A stretch of DNA of 64,000 bases from assembly GCA_900169235.1 (NCBI GenBank), contig FWCC01000253.1, positions 1-64,000 on the forward strand, written 5' to 3'. Position numbers and translations under genes: made by a program. Under the pieces are notes generated by a model, which searched no databases, was not told where the DNA came from, and saw only the letters and a list, made by a program, of their open reading frames with translations. This document shows positions 53,101 to 64,000 of this stretch, piece after piece. How positions within the stretch are numbered: position 1 is the first letter of the stretch; each line of letters opens with the position of its first letter. The DNA comes from Zarea fungicola. Lineage: Eukaryota > Ascomycota > Sordariomycetes > Hypocreales > Cordycipitaceae.

Positions 53101-54334
53101 TGGCTAATCAATTTCAGCCGATTGGACTCGTTTAATCTGCCGTCTCATACGTCGACTGTCTGCTTGTGGTATTGCAAGTCCGAGGCAATTGGTAGCCCAC
53201 AAAGCGAGACGCCGTTACCAAGTGTCTTGTTCCTGTATCGAGGTTGTATATGGTACAAGACCCCAAGAACCAAGAACGCAGATAGCAAGTGCCAGCTTGG
53301 ACTGCCAGTCAGGTTCAATGACCACTCATCCGCAACATAAATCATCCCCTGCAGTGCCTTTGAGCAGGGGTCTTTGGACAGGGGTTCCTTGAGAGCCTGT
53401 CCAGCAGCCCAGCGACAACAACGATGATGCGGGGGCTCTGTTTGTGCCCGGTGGAGACACCCATCCTTGTGCCTTTATTGCCCCAGGTACCCTTTTCGCT
53501 GGCTCCTCCTGCCAGTCTTGCAGCCGTAAATCAGTACTAACTGCCCTGGTACCTGGCTAACTCTTACAGATTACGGAGCCCAGCAAGTACCTGCCTTTGC
53601 TATGTGTAGTATCACATTACCAGTACAAGCCCTCTTAGCGGGCCTCCTTGGTACATTAGTAGGTACCTTGGCTTGCAGTTAGCCTGCGCCTTGCAAAAGG
53701 CACATCCATGGGTGCTTTATTATTAGCTGCCACCACTGCAAGCTGCAAGCTACAGGTACCAGTCGCCCCGTTGTGCCGCTGTACCTCACCAGCGTCCACC
53801 CACCACCACTTTCATCCACCTCCTCCAAGCAACTACTGTACTTCTTAGTTGCATCCCTTGGCCAGGCTATTCTTCTCTTCCAGTCTACCGGATCACCGTC
53901 ATCATCTTTTTTAGCTCCCACCTTTCTTCCATTCTCGATCTGCTACTCGAATCCTCGCCCTCGCTTTCGAAAATATCCCTTTCTCTTAACCTTTGTGCTC
54001 AATACGCTGCTCGACCTCGTGTTATCCATCAGCAGCCCTGCTCTCTAATTCTGCCCGTTTGCTCTGCATCGCCCTGGTCTCAGCATTCCACCGACCCCCG
54101 TTGCCATCAACGTCGTACCGCTCCTATTCCCAATTCCAAGCAATTGTTGGGCCCCATACCGCGTCGAAAAAAATAACCAAGACAATATTATAACGAGGCG
54201 ACTCTTTGGTGCTGGGCCGCACATCTTGCGGCGCTGAACCTCGCCCCCGGCCAGCATGATCCTATAGCATTTGCTCCCCACGCCACGCCAACGACTTCCC
54301 TACGGCCAGGCACTGTCCTGTGCCAGACAGCGCA
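47124..54334. other. 7.2-kb gene-poor region
   Basis: I see no supported gene. Many frames of 60-170 codons occur on both strands, several starting without ATG (for example 51546-52061, which begins with GTG). None has a recognisable domain, codon bias or consistent splice partners. From about 53480 there are repeated AGGTACC-type words, and from about 53770 to 54330 the sequence is strongly pyrimidine-rich, probably the leader of the PH-domain gene. Small secreted or multi-exon genes, or non-coding RNAs, could be hidden here and would need transcript data. Confidence 0.45.
53480..53770. repeat. Scattered AGGTACC / GGTACCT palindromic words
   Basis: Within 290 bases the words CCAGGTACCC, TGGTACCTGG, AAGTACCTG, TTGGTACATTAG, TAGGTACCTTGG and CAGGTACCAG occur, mostly near-palindromes around GGTACC. 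The cluster lies just upstream of a pyrimidine-rich leader, as at 61490-61900. Confidence 0.55.
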
Positions 54335-56248
54335 ATGGATAGCCTTGAAGGTTTACTGCTTGTCCCTCCTGACCGTAGCCAGATTCTTGGTAGAGCCAGC
54401 TGGAAAGTGAGTCCTTGCCGCCCTCAAGCCCCTGCTGCTAGCTATTATAGGTTATTGACAGACGTGTTGAACTAGGCTCGCTACGTCCTTGTTGGTCGAA
54501 AGCCATCCACCGCTAAAGACAACGGCTCCTGCACCCACAATGGCAATCGCGCTCTGTCAAAAAGCTTGCCCAAGGTTGTTAGTGACGAGTGTTTTCTGTC
54601 TGTGTATAAGCACAAGGTATGTCCTGATCCTGCTCGCTCACACTATCCAGCCTGCGCCCTAACATGGCCATCGGTCTAGGATGACAATGAACCTATTCAG
54701 CAATGGAGCACCACTTTCATAACCGACTGCCAGGTGCAAACTATTACCCATCGAAAACACACTGCCGCCCAGCCAACCCTTGTCATCACTCTCGCGGACA
54801 AGGAGCGCAAACGCCGCTCCAGCCGCGCTGCAGGCCTTGTATCCTCAAACAAGGACTCTGGAGCGACCACTCTTTGGTTTCGTCCTGCCCCAGAAGATGC
54901 GCAGCACACTCTCGATGACTGGACCCGCTTCATCCTTTCCAAGAGGTCCATGTCCAACTCGGAAAGCCCAGTCTCCCCCGTGTTCACGAGCCCCTTTGCT
55001 ACACGCAGTCGCGATGCGCCAGATTACGTCCCCAGACCTGGAAGCAGCGGCAACCGCTTACAACACAAAAGTTCCACGGCCACATACTCGACTGGTCCAA
55101 GAGAGCGCCCTGTGACATTTAGCTCAACATCACCTAGTCTACGCTCAAAGCGCAGTGATCTCTCGTCTCCGTCCATCACCAATACCAATTATCCTATTCC
55201 TGGCCAACTGTACACCACCGTGCTTCCAACCGACATTGGCCCGTCCACAGAGCATCCCGGCGACGCTAGGGAAGGTCCTACTGCCATCTCGAACCAGGCT
55301 CGTTCAGCTGTCAACTCCCCTACTCATCTGCGGGACAGTATGAGCAGCCACGGGCACTGGGGCGAAGTGGCTGATGTTAATGCACCTCCGGCTCCTGGTG
55401 AAACCATTCTTGATCGAGCATTCAAGTTAGGCCATGTACCTTTTGCCGGGGCCGACGTCCCAGGGCAAGAAAAGTTAAGCTCAATTGCAAGATTCGACGC
55501 TTTGATGCGTGAGACTGAGCAGCGACGAATACAAAGAGAAGCTGCCGAAAAAAATAAACGGTTGGCTCTGCAAAGCACATTTGAAGCCGATGAGTTGTCA
55601 GAGGAGCGATCAAATGGTTCCGACGATACAGATACTGGAGAGGACTCCTATGCCACCGCCTCGGGACAACCCCCCAAGACAACGCTGATTTCTCCAACTG
55701 CTCAGAGAGCGCTAGCTTTTATTGCCGCCCGGCACAGTAACCAAGGCTCAGCCAGTCACCGGCCATCTGCGTCGAGAAACCACCTTAGCTTCCACGCTAA
55801 TACAGTTCCTCCTGCTGTTGCGGAAGCTACGCCAGCGCGTCCTCACACTGCGCACGCCAAAAGCAGACCTGGGGCACAACGTACGCAAAGTACACCGCAT
55901 CTTGCCACTTTGCCTGCAACGCAAGATATACCGAATCTGCCTAGCAAAATTCCTGAGGAGCCTCGACGACCTGCCGCCGAGAAGCGTATATCTGCTTCTA
56001 GTTCTCAAAGACTAAGTCTCAATGATATCACCAAGCGATTCTCTAGTACAAGCAGCCTCTTGCTCGTCCAGACAAATGCAAGCGGTGCCAGCAGCCGACG
56101 CAGTAGCGAAGTGGATGTCAACCCCTCCGCTCCTCGCACCAATCTCACCATACGTGGAAGCAATCAGGTGACTAGGAATCGAGAGGATCAGAAATGTGGC
56201 TGGCGAGGCAGCGTCAACGTAGTCTCATCAGAAGGCGGCTTCTTGTGA
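54335..56248 (+). CDS. PH-domain protein (593 aa)
   Basis: Exons are 54335-54406, 54476-54616 and 54680-56248, all at phase 0 with GT-AG borders; the sum is 593 codons plus stop. The N-terminal region, about residues 18-138, has a pleckstrin-homology layout: LGRASWKARYVLVGRKP, the strand SDECFLSVYKHKDD, the TFITDCQVQTI segment, and a closing helix DAQHTLDDWTRFILSK with its Trp. The rest is disordered and rich in Ser, Pro and Arg, with one charged helix near residue 340 (MRETEQRRIQREAAEKNKR). Membrane phosphoinositide or protein binding is inferred. The disordered tail has many possible phosphorylation sites. I know no specific named orthologue. The two short 5' exons would be lost if only the long third exon were called. 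Confidence 0.85.
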
Positions 56249-57345
56249 ACTTTTGACGAGGCTTGCCGGCAATGCCATTTTCAATCCTTTCCATGGTGGG
56301 CACACGGTCTAATGTTACTGGTGGCTAATTTAGACCCTGCTGCCAAGGCACTTAGTGAGTGAGCTTGGCTACGAAACTGTATGAACAGCGGACGAGAAAA
56401 CACAAAAATAATCGGACCTCATACAGCGATCTGGTACCAAGACCGTCGGTGCTGTTTCAACTCAACTCTTTTCCCTTTGCATCATTCTCCATTTTGTTAC
56501 ACTCACATCTTTTCACCAATTACGACATTCACGATGCCAAGGAAGAACAACATTTAACATCCTTCTACAACGAAGCTTTTGAATTTTAACGAGAGTGCTG
56601 TGCTGTCACCTTTTCTCTTTTTTGCTATAATTATTCGTCTTGGCAGACCTTGGCGTTATTTCCACTGCTTTTGATTACAATCATATATCAAACATTTTAG
56701 CCGTTGCTTGTTCTCTCTTGTTTTTTGTTTTCCTTTTCGTACTGGAAATATTTTCTCTCGAAGCTAAATGGGAAGAAAAAATCATTTTTATCATTGGATA
56801 ACACGATAGGGGCTGTACAGGGTAAAATTTTTGTTAAGATTTACCTTCAATTCATTACTGTGTTGATAATGGATATGTTGTCGCTTATGTGCACCCGCGC
56901 GGACTTAGACTGGAACCAATCAAACAGCAATGTAAGTGTCTTTTAATTTCTCTGAGTAGTATTTATGAAACAAGTAGCAAGAAAATGCATCGTGAAATAA
57001 AACTCCCATATGATATGTCATGCTCGACTTTTGTGGTGCCACTTGGCGAACCGTCCGTCTATGCACCACCTCCTTTCTGTCTGCTAACGTCCACTGGCAG
57101 GCACTACCTCCGTTTCCTCCCCCAGAACCAAAAAAAAACCCCTGCTTGTGCCGCTATCCAGTATTCACCGACGCTAATCCCTCCTCTGATTCATTAAATT
57201 TCGCTTTACGTAAATGAGTTAGTATGTTCTTTTCTCCGTCCTCTCCATGTACAGGCCCATTGTCTCCTGGCCTCACTATGGTTGCCCATTCTGCTGCAAA
57301 GCTTCTGCCTCATTTTGACTTGGCCTTTGCTCTATCCATAGCTGT
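56249..57345. other. Convergent 3' intergenic region
   Basis: No gene is supported. It is AT/T-rich sequence between the PH-domain gene (+) and CSE1 (-). Short plus-strand frames at 56359-57217 have no support. Confidence 0.55.
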
Positions 57346-60300
57346 TTAAGCAAGGTATTGTGCAATGGCCTGCTGTTGTTCTGCAGGCAAACGCTCCGTA
57401 ATAAAGCGCTGCAGCGCACCGTTGTGGCGCTGGTCGGCACTCGCCATGTATTGCTTGACCCAGACCGGTACGTCCTGGATCTCAGGGAAGTCGTCGCGTG
57501 CCAAAGCCTTGCAGGTGTTGAGTGGTGTATAAGACGTCCCGAAGCCAATATCGTCAACACTTGACTCGGTGAGAAGCTCATCACCGCCCCCAGCGGCTAC
57601 AGTAGGCGGATTGGCCAGAAGCGAGAGAAGAATGCGACAGGTATTGCCCCAGCCCTTCACAAACTTCTGGGCGAAGATTTGTGAGTCGCAAAGTGTCTTG
57701 GTCAATGAAATCACCGCCAGCTTTCGGTCAATAGGTCGTGCCAACTTTTCCGTTTCGGCAAGGATAAACGGCGGGTAGACCTGGGCAAATGCCTTCTGGT
57801 CTAACTTGTCTGAATGCTTGACGAAGAAGTCTGTACCGAAGCCGGCTTCGAGCCGGGAGCTGACTAGATGAAAGAAACGTACAAAGCGAAGCTTCAGAGC
57901 CTGGCCAGTGTTTCCTTGGAGCTTCGTGTAAATGAGCTGAACAATAGTGCCGAAATATTGATCAATCACAGCACTACCAGTGAATGGTTAGTACTACTAC
58001 GTTGTTTTCACATCATACTTGCGGATTGCACTTACGGCTCAACAGCCTTGACGACTGAATCAAGAATGTCGAATGCATTCAGCTCAAATTTCTTGCTGCT
58101 AAGCAAGTTCTGGAAAATTCCGAGCAAGGGTTCCAGTTGCTTATTTGCGGCAATCTCGGCAGCGGCCTTGGGAATGACGGCCGACAACAGTCTAGTGCAA
58201 GCAGGAATGTTGCCTCTAGTTTCCCAGAGAGGAGCGGCGAGCAAAGGCTCTAGCAGTCCCTTGTAGTTATCAGAAATGGTATTTGGGGGACTAGATTCAA
58301 GCAGCTGGGCCAGGATCTGGAAAATGTAGGGCATGAACTCTGCAGATGGTGGTCAGTAGCCATTGTACCCAGGCACTGGTTTAGGATACTTACCAGTCAC
58401 ATCTTCAGACAGAATTTCATGGAAAGGCCCCCAAAGTTTGGCGTTGAGAGCCGGGGCACTTGTTGCAGCGCAGTAGCGAACTAGAGCACCCATTGCCTCG
58501 AAGTGGTAGTAGTAGAAGCGAGGGTTACTAGGGTTCTGCTTCATAATGTTGGTAATGGCGACTAGATGAGTCATGGCATTATCGAGGACTGCTGCAGCTC
58601 CATCTTTGATGACAATCAGAATACGCATGACGCAGCGCATCAGAAATTCGTTTTCTTGCAACTTGGCAGGGCTGGGATCTTTTTCGATCAGCTTGAATAG
58701 ATGATCCAGTAGATCTTTGGAAAGGGGTTCGACGTCTTGGCGGTCGAAAGTGTGGTTTCCCGCATCATCGGTCAGGAACAGGACACGCTCCACTGCAATC
58801 GCAGCGTATGTGTAGACGACGTAGTTGGATGAGTTGAGGTTCTGAACCAGAGGGCCAATGGCAAGCTTCCATTGCTCCTTGTTAAGCTGGCTACGGAATG
58901 TGTAGAGAAATTTGATGGCATCGACTTTGGGAATAGGCTCTGAGTCGTCACTAGCGACAAGATCTGAGGCAATGTGCTGTTCAAAGAATTCGACGACGTT
59001 AACAAGAGGGTTAACTGTCTTGACGCCCTGGGCGATGGTGACAGCTCCCTTGGCGGCGATGGACAAGAACAAATAAATGGCTGTGTCCTTGGCTTTCCAG
59101 TCCGTCTTGCCGAGGTTTAGGTAGTGATTGATATATTTGGAGACTGCCGTTGTGACAAGACTCTCAAACTTTTCCTGCAGCTTGCGGAGAAAGTCGGTTG
59201 CGGAGCGTCGGCGAGAATCGTTGTCGGAGCCCTCCAGGTCACGGCGAATATACTCAATCGGTTCATCTTCGAAAAGTTCAATGTCGGATTCACGAAGGGC
59301 CACGTTGGGCAGGATAACCTTTTCGACAATTTGGGTAATGACCTCTTCACTTTCGAACAATCCAGAGTACTGAGCAGTAGCAGTAACGGCGGTGAGGAAG
59401 TGAAGGGCTTTGCTGACAATGGTGTCGTATTTGGTCTCGGTACCAATTGCAGACAGCAAGTTCCAGGCACTGGTAATAAAGGGCTGGCAGTATTGCGAGA
59501 ACGCATCGTCGTACTTGAAAGTGTAGAGAACGAGAATCTCGCAGATGTTTGCTTTGACGGTATCGGCAATGCTGACTTCGGATTCGTCTTCAGTCTCGAG
59601 CAGGGCGTTGGTGTACGTTAGGTATTTGTGTAGAAGTTCAGCGATGCTGTCAAGGTTGTCCTCGAAGATGGGGGGGAGATCGTGGCTCGAAAGGTCGTGC
59701 ATAATCCTGATCTGAAGGTCGAGGGTCTCAAACCAGCCCTGAAGAGCCTGCTTGTCGCCAGCATGCTCTTGAATTTTGCTGTCGGTGGTCTGCAAGATCT
59801 ATTAGCGCACAACTCCTCCGAGGCAAAGGCACCAGGCTTGGCAACTCACAACAAGCAGCTGGAAGAAGGAGGGCCCAAAAGTCTGTATCACATGGTTGAT
59901 CTCGATGTAAAGCTCGTCGGTCTTGCTGAGCGGGCGCCATCTGTTGAAAATGGAGTGTGCGACTTCGAGAACACCAATGTTGACCTTGGGATCGGTGGCA
60001 GAGAAGCGACTGACGAGATCCTGGGAGGCCAAGGCTGTTAGCTGGGTGGTTGCAGGCACCAGAAGCAACGAGGCGCACCTGTGTGAGAGTGTCCCACCGC
60101 CTCCAAAAGTCGGAGTCGGCAATCACGCTGATTGCTTCACCGAGTTGTGCCTGGACATTGGGAGGGCAGGCAATCATGAGACCAACGAGGCGCTCCTTGA
60201 TGGTCTGGACCTCTGCCTCCGAAATCTTGTAGTTTCCTTCCTCGTCCTGGATAATGTCAGGTTAGTAGGCCGGATACCAGAGTTTGGCGCGCTTGGGGCG

Positions 60301-60602
60301 GAGACTGTGGTTGTGCACGTACGACATAGTTGGTGCGGATGAAGTTCTTGAAAGCGAGGGATGCAGCGAGTCTGGTATTTGCAGGAACAGATTCGTTGCT
60401 GACAATGGTGAGAAGAGATAAAGAATATTGGGGCTTTGCAGCTTCCTGCTTCAAGGCCAGCTCGGCTGGTGGCGGGCGTTTGTTTATTAGCTACTACAGA
60501 CAGGGCGGGGATGGGAAGCGGGCAGAGTGTACCTTTTCTGTGCTGTGAAGGATCAAGAGTAGCATTGAGCAGCTGTGCGATTTGCTCAATCTCGGCCGCC
60601 AT
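57346..60602 (-). CDS. CSE1: Exportin Cse1/CAS, importin-alpha re-exporter (959 aa, seven exons)
   Basis: Exons on the minus strand are 60602-60533, 60465-60323, 60246-60079, 60020-59850, 59789-58394, 58339-58036 and 57973-57346. They sum to 2,880 nt, giving 959 residues against 960 in yeast. The start MAAEIEQIAQLLNATLDPSQ and the next segment RKAELALKQEAAKPQYS form the importin-beta N-terminal domain. The body is a chain of HEAT repeats, including LAFKNFIRTNYV, SDFWRRWDTLTQ and NRWRPLSKTDELY. The C-terminal CAS/CSE1 domain includes LLYTFRSQLNKEQW-like and VVKAVEPAVIDQYFGT segments. With Ran-GTP the protein carries importin alpha from nucleus to cytoplasm. The many small 5' exons against a long fifth exon are typical of this gene in filamentous fungi. 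All phases agree. Confidence 0.95.
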
Positions 60603-62799
60603 TGTGAAGAATACTTGATGGGATTACAGCCAGGGCGCGCGGTGAGGATACTGGAAGAGGCAACAAGTTGGAAGGCTTCTTATGTTGTGAACTTTTTGTG
60701 GTTGCGGGACAACGCAGAGCCTCGAGTGGGGAGAGGGCCAGTGAGCCAGCCTGCTGCTGAGCAGCTTTGGCGGGGACAAGCAGTGCCCTGTGAGAAGCTG
60801 GCCTGGGCCTCATCTGAAGCTGGGAGCTGGAGCTGGTCCAAGCTCGCTCCGTTCGCAACCTACAATATCCAAGTTGCCAGCTTGCCCAGCCAAGTGTGGA
60901 AATATCGAGGCAAAAATGGGGAAATTGGCCTGGTTTTTTAACTGTAAACACAAATACGGGTAACTATATGATTGATTGTTTATTTCTGTTATAGAAGCGG
61001 ATTTAGCATCATGTCCACCTTCCTGGTAAAGGAATATGAGCAAAGCTGATACAGGGCAAAAGCCCCGGTGTTACTAGGTGCTTTTGGTGTACATAGCTAA
61101 ATATAGGCAGCATTTTTACTACTTGTGATAGAAAAAACTTTTTTTCCAGGCACACATATTTGAGATTATGCAAGAATTTTTGCATATTGTTTCAGGCAGT
61201 TGCAGCGGGCGCAAACCTATTGATTACGCTGAGATTCAATTCAGGTTGGTACCCACAACGAGTAATAAATGCAGGACAGAAACAACAGAGATTGGTACAA
61301 CGGCCCAAGCAAGCAGCCCACTTGCCGTTGGGTTAGCAGCCTCTCCTCGCCGAAAGACTCCGTGGTGGGTGGCCGTTGACAGTTGTGTCACACGGGTCTG
61401 TTGCCGGCGTTTGTTGCAAGGCCTGACTTTCAGGTACCATCAGCGTTGATTCTGGGCAAGCCATGGGGGTATGCCTTCTACCTTTATTAGGAGGCAGGTA
61501 CCAGGTCCTGAGCTGAAAAGTCATGTACTTTGTGTAGGTGACGGTGCAGCCAATGTACGGAGCACCTCAGCTCTTATTGCCAGTACTTAGTACCTCCATG
61601 GTATGCAGGCAATAAGCCACCAACTACACGGTGCATGACAGTATCGCAAACCTATATTGCAGCGACAGGGGGCCAGGCTTGCATCTAGCAAGCCATTTTA
61701 CCTCATCCCTGGAGCGGAGCAGACGGCGCGCATATCCCGGGCCTCGCTGGCAGGTTAGTACCTACATGATACATCCATTTTACTGTAGGGCCCTCGCCAC
61801 TGTGGCGACCCGTGCGAACTGCAAATGGTACTGGTGGCCCTGTAGCACGCTGCCACTAATAGGCAGGTAGGTACCTAGGTACAGTAGGGTGGGTAGGTAC
61901 TTTGTTACTGTTAGCACCACTACAAAGCGCGCCGGCGCCCGCTATAAAATTGAGGCAGGCTCAATACGCCTTGTGCACATTTAAGCTTTGCGCGTCTGAA
62001 TGTACAGCGACTACATCGCCTGTATACTTCAATTTTTCTCTGCGCCCTGTCGGTGCTCATCCTTAGTCAGACGGACAACCACCTCGTTCGTTGTCACCTG
62101 CTCCCAAGTCACAACGCCGCATTCAACATCCTCGCATGCATCTTGTTTCGTGTTGCCTCTTCCCTGCCTACATCTGGAAAGCCAACTACAGCTGCTTCTT
62201 CTACTTCTTCTCTCATCCAACGCCGCGTCAGATGATTCTACTTGCTCTCCAGCTTCGCAGCTAGCTTGGTCCTGGCGGCCGCTCCCTCTAACTCTGCCTC
62301 TCATATCTACCAACATAGCTATACACCCTTCCTCTCTACCTGGTTCAACCTTTCTGCTGATCGCCGCCACAACCAATCCTCGAATCCTCAACTCCGGGCC
62401 CCCGGCTTGGCATCACCCCGATCGCTGCTGCCCTGATCTGCCCTTCCATGCCGCCAGCTTCGCGATTGAACATTGACTGTCTCTAAGCCTTCAAGGTTGC
62501 CATCTGGTACGCAATCCCGATGTCACATAACCCACATGCACAGTTACCCGAAAATCTCTACCCATGCCCTGGGCCAGCAGCTAGTATGGGCCTGTAACCA
62601 TTGCAATTCAGGAATGCGCGGAGCAAGTTGTTTTCTCGCCTTTGCGGCTGCTTCTTCTCACCATGCGCCTCAATTAATGGCGTCTGCTGAGCAACACACC
62701 ACCATCTTAGATCGCAATCAATCACCCCCCCCCCCCGACTAACACTCCCCTCGCCTCTAGTCTACTTCGCCGACGAGTTGCACCCTCAAGATCGAGCAC
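60603..62799. other. Intergenic region between CSE1 and tsc2
   Basis: Two divergent promoters lie here. No gene is supported. The part from about 62000 to 62780 is strongly pyrimidine-rich and has upstream ATGs (for example at 62000), consistent with a long leader with uORFs for tsc2. A run of 12 C lies at 62725-62736. GGTACC-type words are concentrated at 61490-61900. Confidence 0.5.
61862..61900. repeat. Dense GGTAGGTACCTAGGTAC cluster
   Basis: The sequence contains GGTAGGTACCTAGGTAC followed after 11 bases by GGGTAGGTAC. The core TAGGTACCTA is a perfect 10-bp palindrome. It is the densest example of the word family seen across the window. Confidence 0.65.
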
Positions 62800-64000
62800 A
62801 TGTCTCGACAGTCCGAAAATGATATTCCTCCGCAAGAATCCTCCCGCCCTAGCGGCCTCACCAACGTCCTCCGTGGTCTCACCAGCTCCAGAAGCACTCG
62901 CTCGCCACCCCAAGTCTCGTCTCCAGCCGCCACCCAGCCAAGGACGGAGTTTATAAATGCAACCCCCATACACTCTCGCGGCCTTGCGACAAACCATATG
63001 GACGCCCTTGAACTCTTACGGTCTGGCACGCCGACAGAGCGCATATCTGCCGCCGACACACTGCGATACGCAATTTCCGAATACCCATTGAATCCTGTCC
63101 TTGACATATGGTATGCCGCCAAGGATCTCATTGACGACACTAAGCCCCCTGCCGTCCGAATCGCTGGCTGGGAGCTCTTGACCGAGTGTGTTAAACACAC
63201 ATCCTCAACAGATCTCGAACGACAAGAATACTTTCAGACCATTACCGCCGTTGCCCATCCTGACGACTTTCACCTCCAGCTCGCCGCTCTAGTTGATTTG
63301 ACGAATGGTGGCCGAAAATTGGCTGGCTTTGACTATGAAACTATCCCGCTATTGATTGGCTGGCTAGAACAGGCATACAATGCTGCGAGACAGGCCCGTA
63401 GAAGTGCTTCGCGCAACCAGAGGCCTTCGAGAAGGGCTGCGGCGTCAGGCGAGGACAAAAATCTGGCCCAACTCTTTTCTTTTATCCAAGACGTTATGAA
63501 ATTTGGCTACAACACAGCGAGTGAGACCATCGTCTCTAGACTCATTGACATGCTCCTCAATATCTGCATGAGCACAAGCGTCGAGGATGATCTCAAGTCA
63601 TGCATCTCCATTCTCGATGTCATCGTTACCTTTGGCTCCATCCCCAGAGACAAGCTCAAAGAGTGCGTCCAGGTTTTGAGTTCGATTTATTGCCTTGTAC
63701 CTGGCCTTCACAAAGCGTCATGGCATACACTGTCAAACCTATTCAGATCTCACAACGGCCAGGCTACTGTCCGCATCTTGCTCGACATACTTCGAAATGT
63801 CGTGCCTGATGCTTCAAGCGATAGAGATACCAGTAGGGAGATTCGTGGCGCAATTTCAGTTCTCCAAAAGCTTCTGGCTAAGAGCGCTGATAAAGGTTAC
63901 CCAACCGTTCCCTACGCTCTGCTTGTTGATGGGCTATCAAACACACTCAAGGCTTCCAATTCAGTAAGAGTCTATGACGCCATCCTGCAGCTCCTTAACT
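62800..64000 (+). CDS. tsc2: Tuberin (Tsc2) homologue, N-terminal part, truncated by window end
   Basis: The frame is open from an ATG at 62800 through the window end (400 codons seen). After a Ser/Pro/Arg-rich N-terminus with the segment GLTNVLRGLTSSRSTRSPP, a helical-repeat region follows, with TERISAADTLRYAISEYPLN, RIAGWELLTECV and AHPDDFHLQLAALVDLTNGG. It continues with IVTFGSIPRDKLKECVQVLS and ASWHTLSNLFRSHNGQATVR, which correspond to the N-terminal tuberin domain (human CRxVNxxxxxxxSWKxMRNLLGTHLGHS-type region). The Rheb-GAP domain would lie outside the window. Tuberin restrains TORC1 by switching off Rheb. Identification rests on the N-terminal domain only, so confidence is a little lower than for complete genes. 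Confidence 0.82.
   Translation, partial: MSRQSENDIPPQESSRPSGLTNVLRGLTSSRSTRSPPQVSSPAATQPRTEFINATPIHSRGLATNHMDALELLRSGTPTERISAADTLRYAISEYPLNPVLDIWYAAKDLIDDTKPPAVRIAGWELLTECVKHTSSTDLERQEYFQTITAVAHPDDFHLQLAALVDLTNGGRKLAGFDYETIPLLIGWLEQAYNAARQARRSASRNQRPSRRAAASGEDKNLAQLFSFIQDVMKFGYNTASETIVSRLIDMLLNICMSTSVEDDLKSCISILDVIVTFGSIPRDKLKECVQVLSSIYCLVPGLHKASWHTLSNLFRSHNGQATVRILLDILRNVVPDASSDRDTSREIRGAISVLQKLLAKSADKGYPTVPYALLVDGLSNTLKASNSVRVYDAILQLLN

Noticed and set aside
1..64000. Mobile elements, CRISPR arrays, secondary-metabolite cluster
   Set aside because: No transposase, reverse transcriptase, long terminal or inverted repeats, spaced repeats, or synthase/P450 genes were found. The window is core fungal chromosome.

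Overview
This window looks like nuclear DNA of a filamentous ascomycete, most probably a Sordariomycete and plausibly Hypocreales. Genes are compact and interrupted by short introns (about 55-180 nt) with GTAAGT-like donors and CTAAC/CTGAC-like branch sites. The gene set is fungal: a Zn2Cys6 regulator, a Dsc/Tul1 RING ligase, PGA2, an F-box/ankyrin protein and long CT-rich leaders. The order assignment is inference; there is no rRNA or other phylogenetic marker here.

Layout. 0.9-8.4 kb: a proline-rich NPF protein (+), a poorly resolved small Cys-rich, GPI-anchor-like gene (-), an F-box/ankyrin protein (+) and an 881-aa Arg/Ser-rich protein with three Cys modules (-). 9.4-18.5 kb: a housekeeping block with PGA2 (-), mitochondrial EF-Tu (+), ribosomal protein S29/uS14 (-), an ERp38-type protein disulfide isomerase (+), an HSBP1-like protein (-) and the Dsc1/Tul1 ubiquitin ligase (+). 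19-28.5 kb: a Zn2Cys6 transcription factor (-), an FAD-linked oxidoreductase (-), a small membrane protein (+) and a rhomboid protease (+). 29-42 kb: DNA polymerase delta catalytic subunit (+), NADP-glutamate dehydrogenase (+), an alpha-methylacyl-CoA racemase-like enzyme (+) and dynamin-like Vps1 (-). 44-64 kb: a Gid7/WDR26 homologue (+), a 7.2-kb gene-poor stretch, a PH-domain protein (+), the exportin Cse1 (-) and the 5' part of tuberin/Tsc2 (+), which runs off the window end.

Most genes are single-copy core functions: translation, ER quality control, replication, nuclear transport, vesicle scission and nutrient signalling. I see no secondary-metabolite cluster, transposon, tRNA or CRISPR array. 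Exon structures given below were derived by eye. For tuf1, rps29, the PDI, HSBP1, the rhomboid, gdhA, the racemase, vps1, the PH protein and CSE1 the spliced length is an exact multiple of three and matches the expected family length where one is known.

The best candidate for something undescribed is the triple Cys module (C-x22/27-C-x2-C-x26/28/30-C, with an aromatic and a Pro/Phe/Thr/Val signature) in the C-terminal third of the 881-aa protein at 5709-8354. Other points worth checking are an FAD oxidase that has lost both usual covalent-flavin residues, a 64-residue N-terminal extension on NADP-GDH, a 9-nt terminal coding exon in rps29, and recurrent TAGGTACCTA-type palindromic clusters in long intergenic regions.
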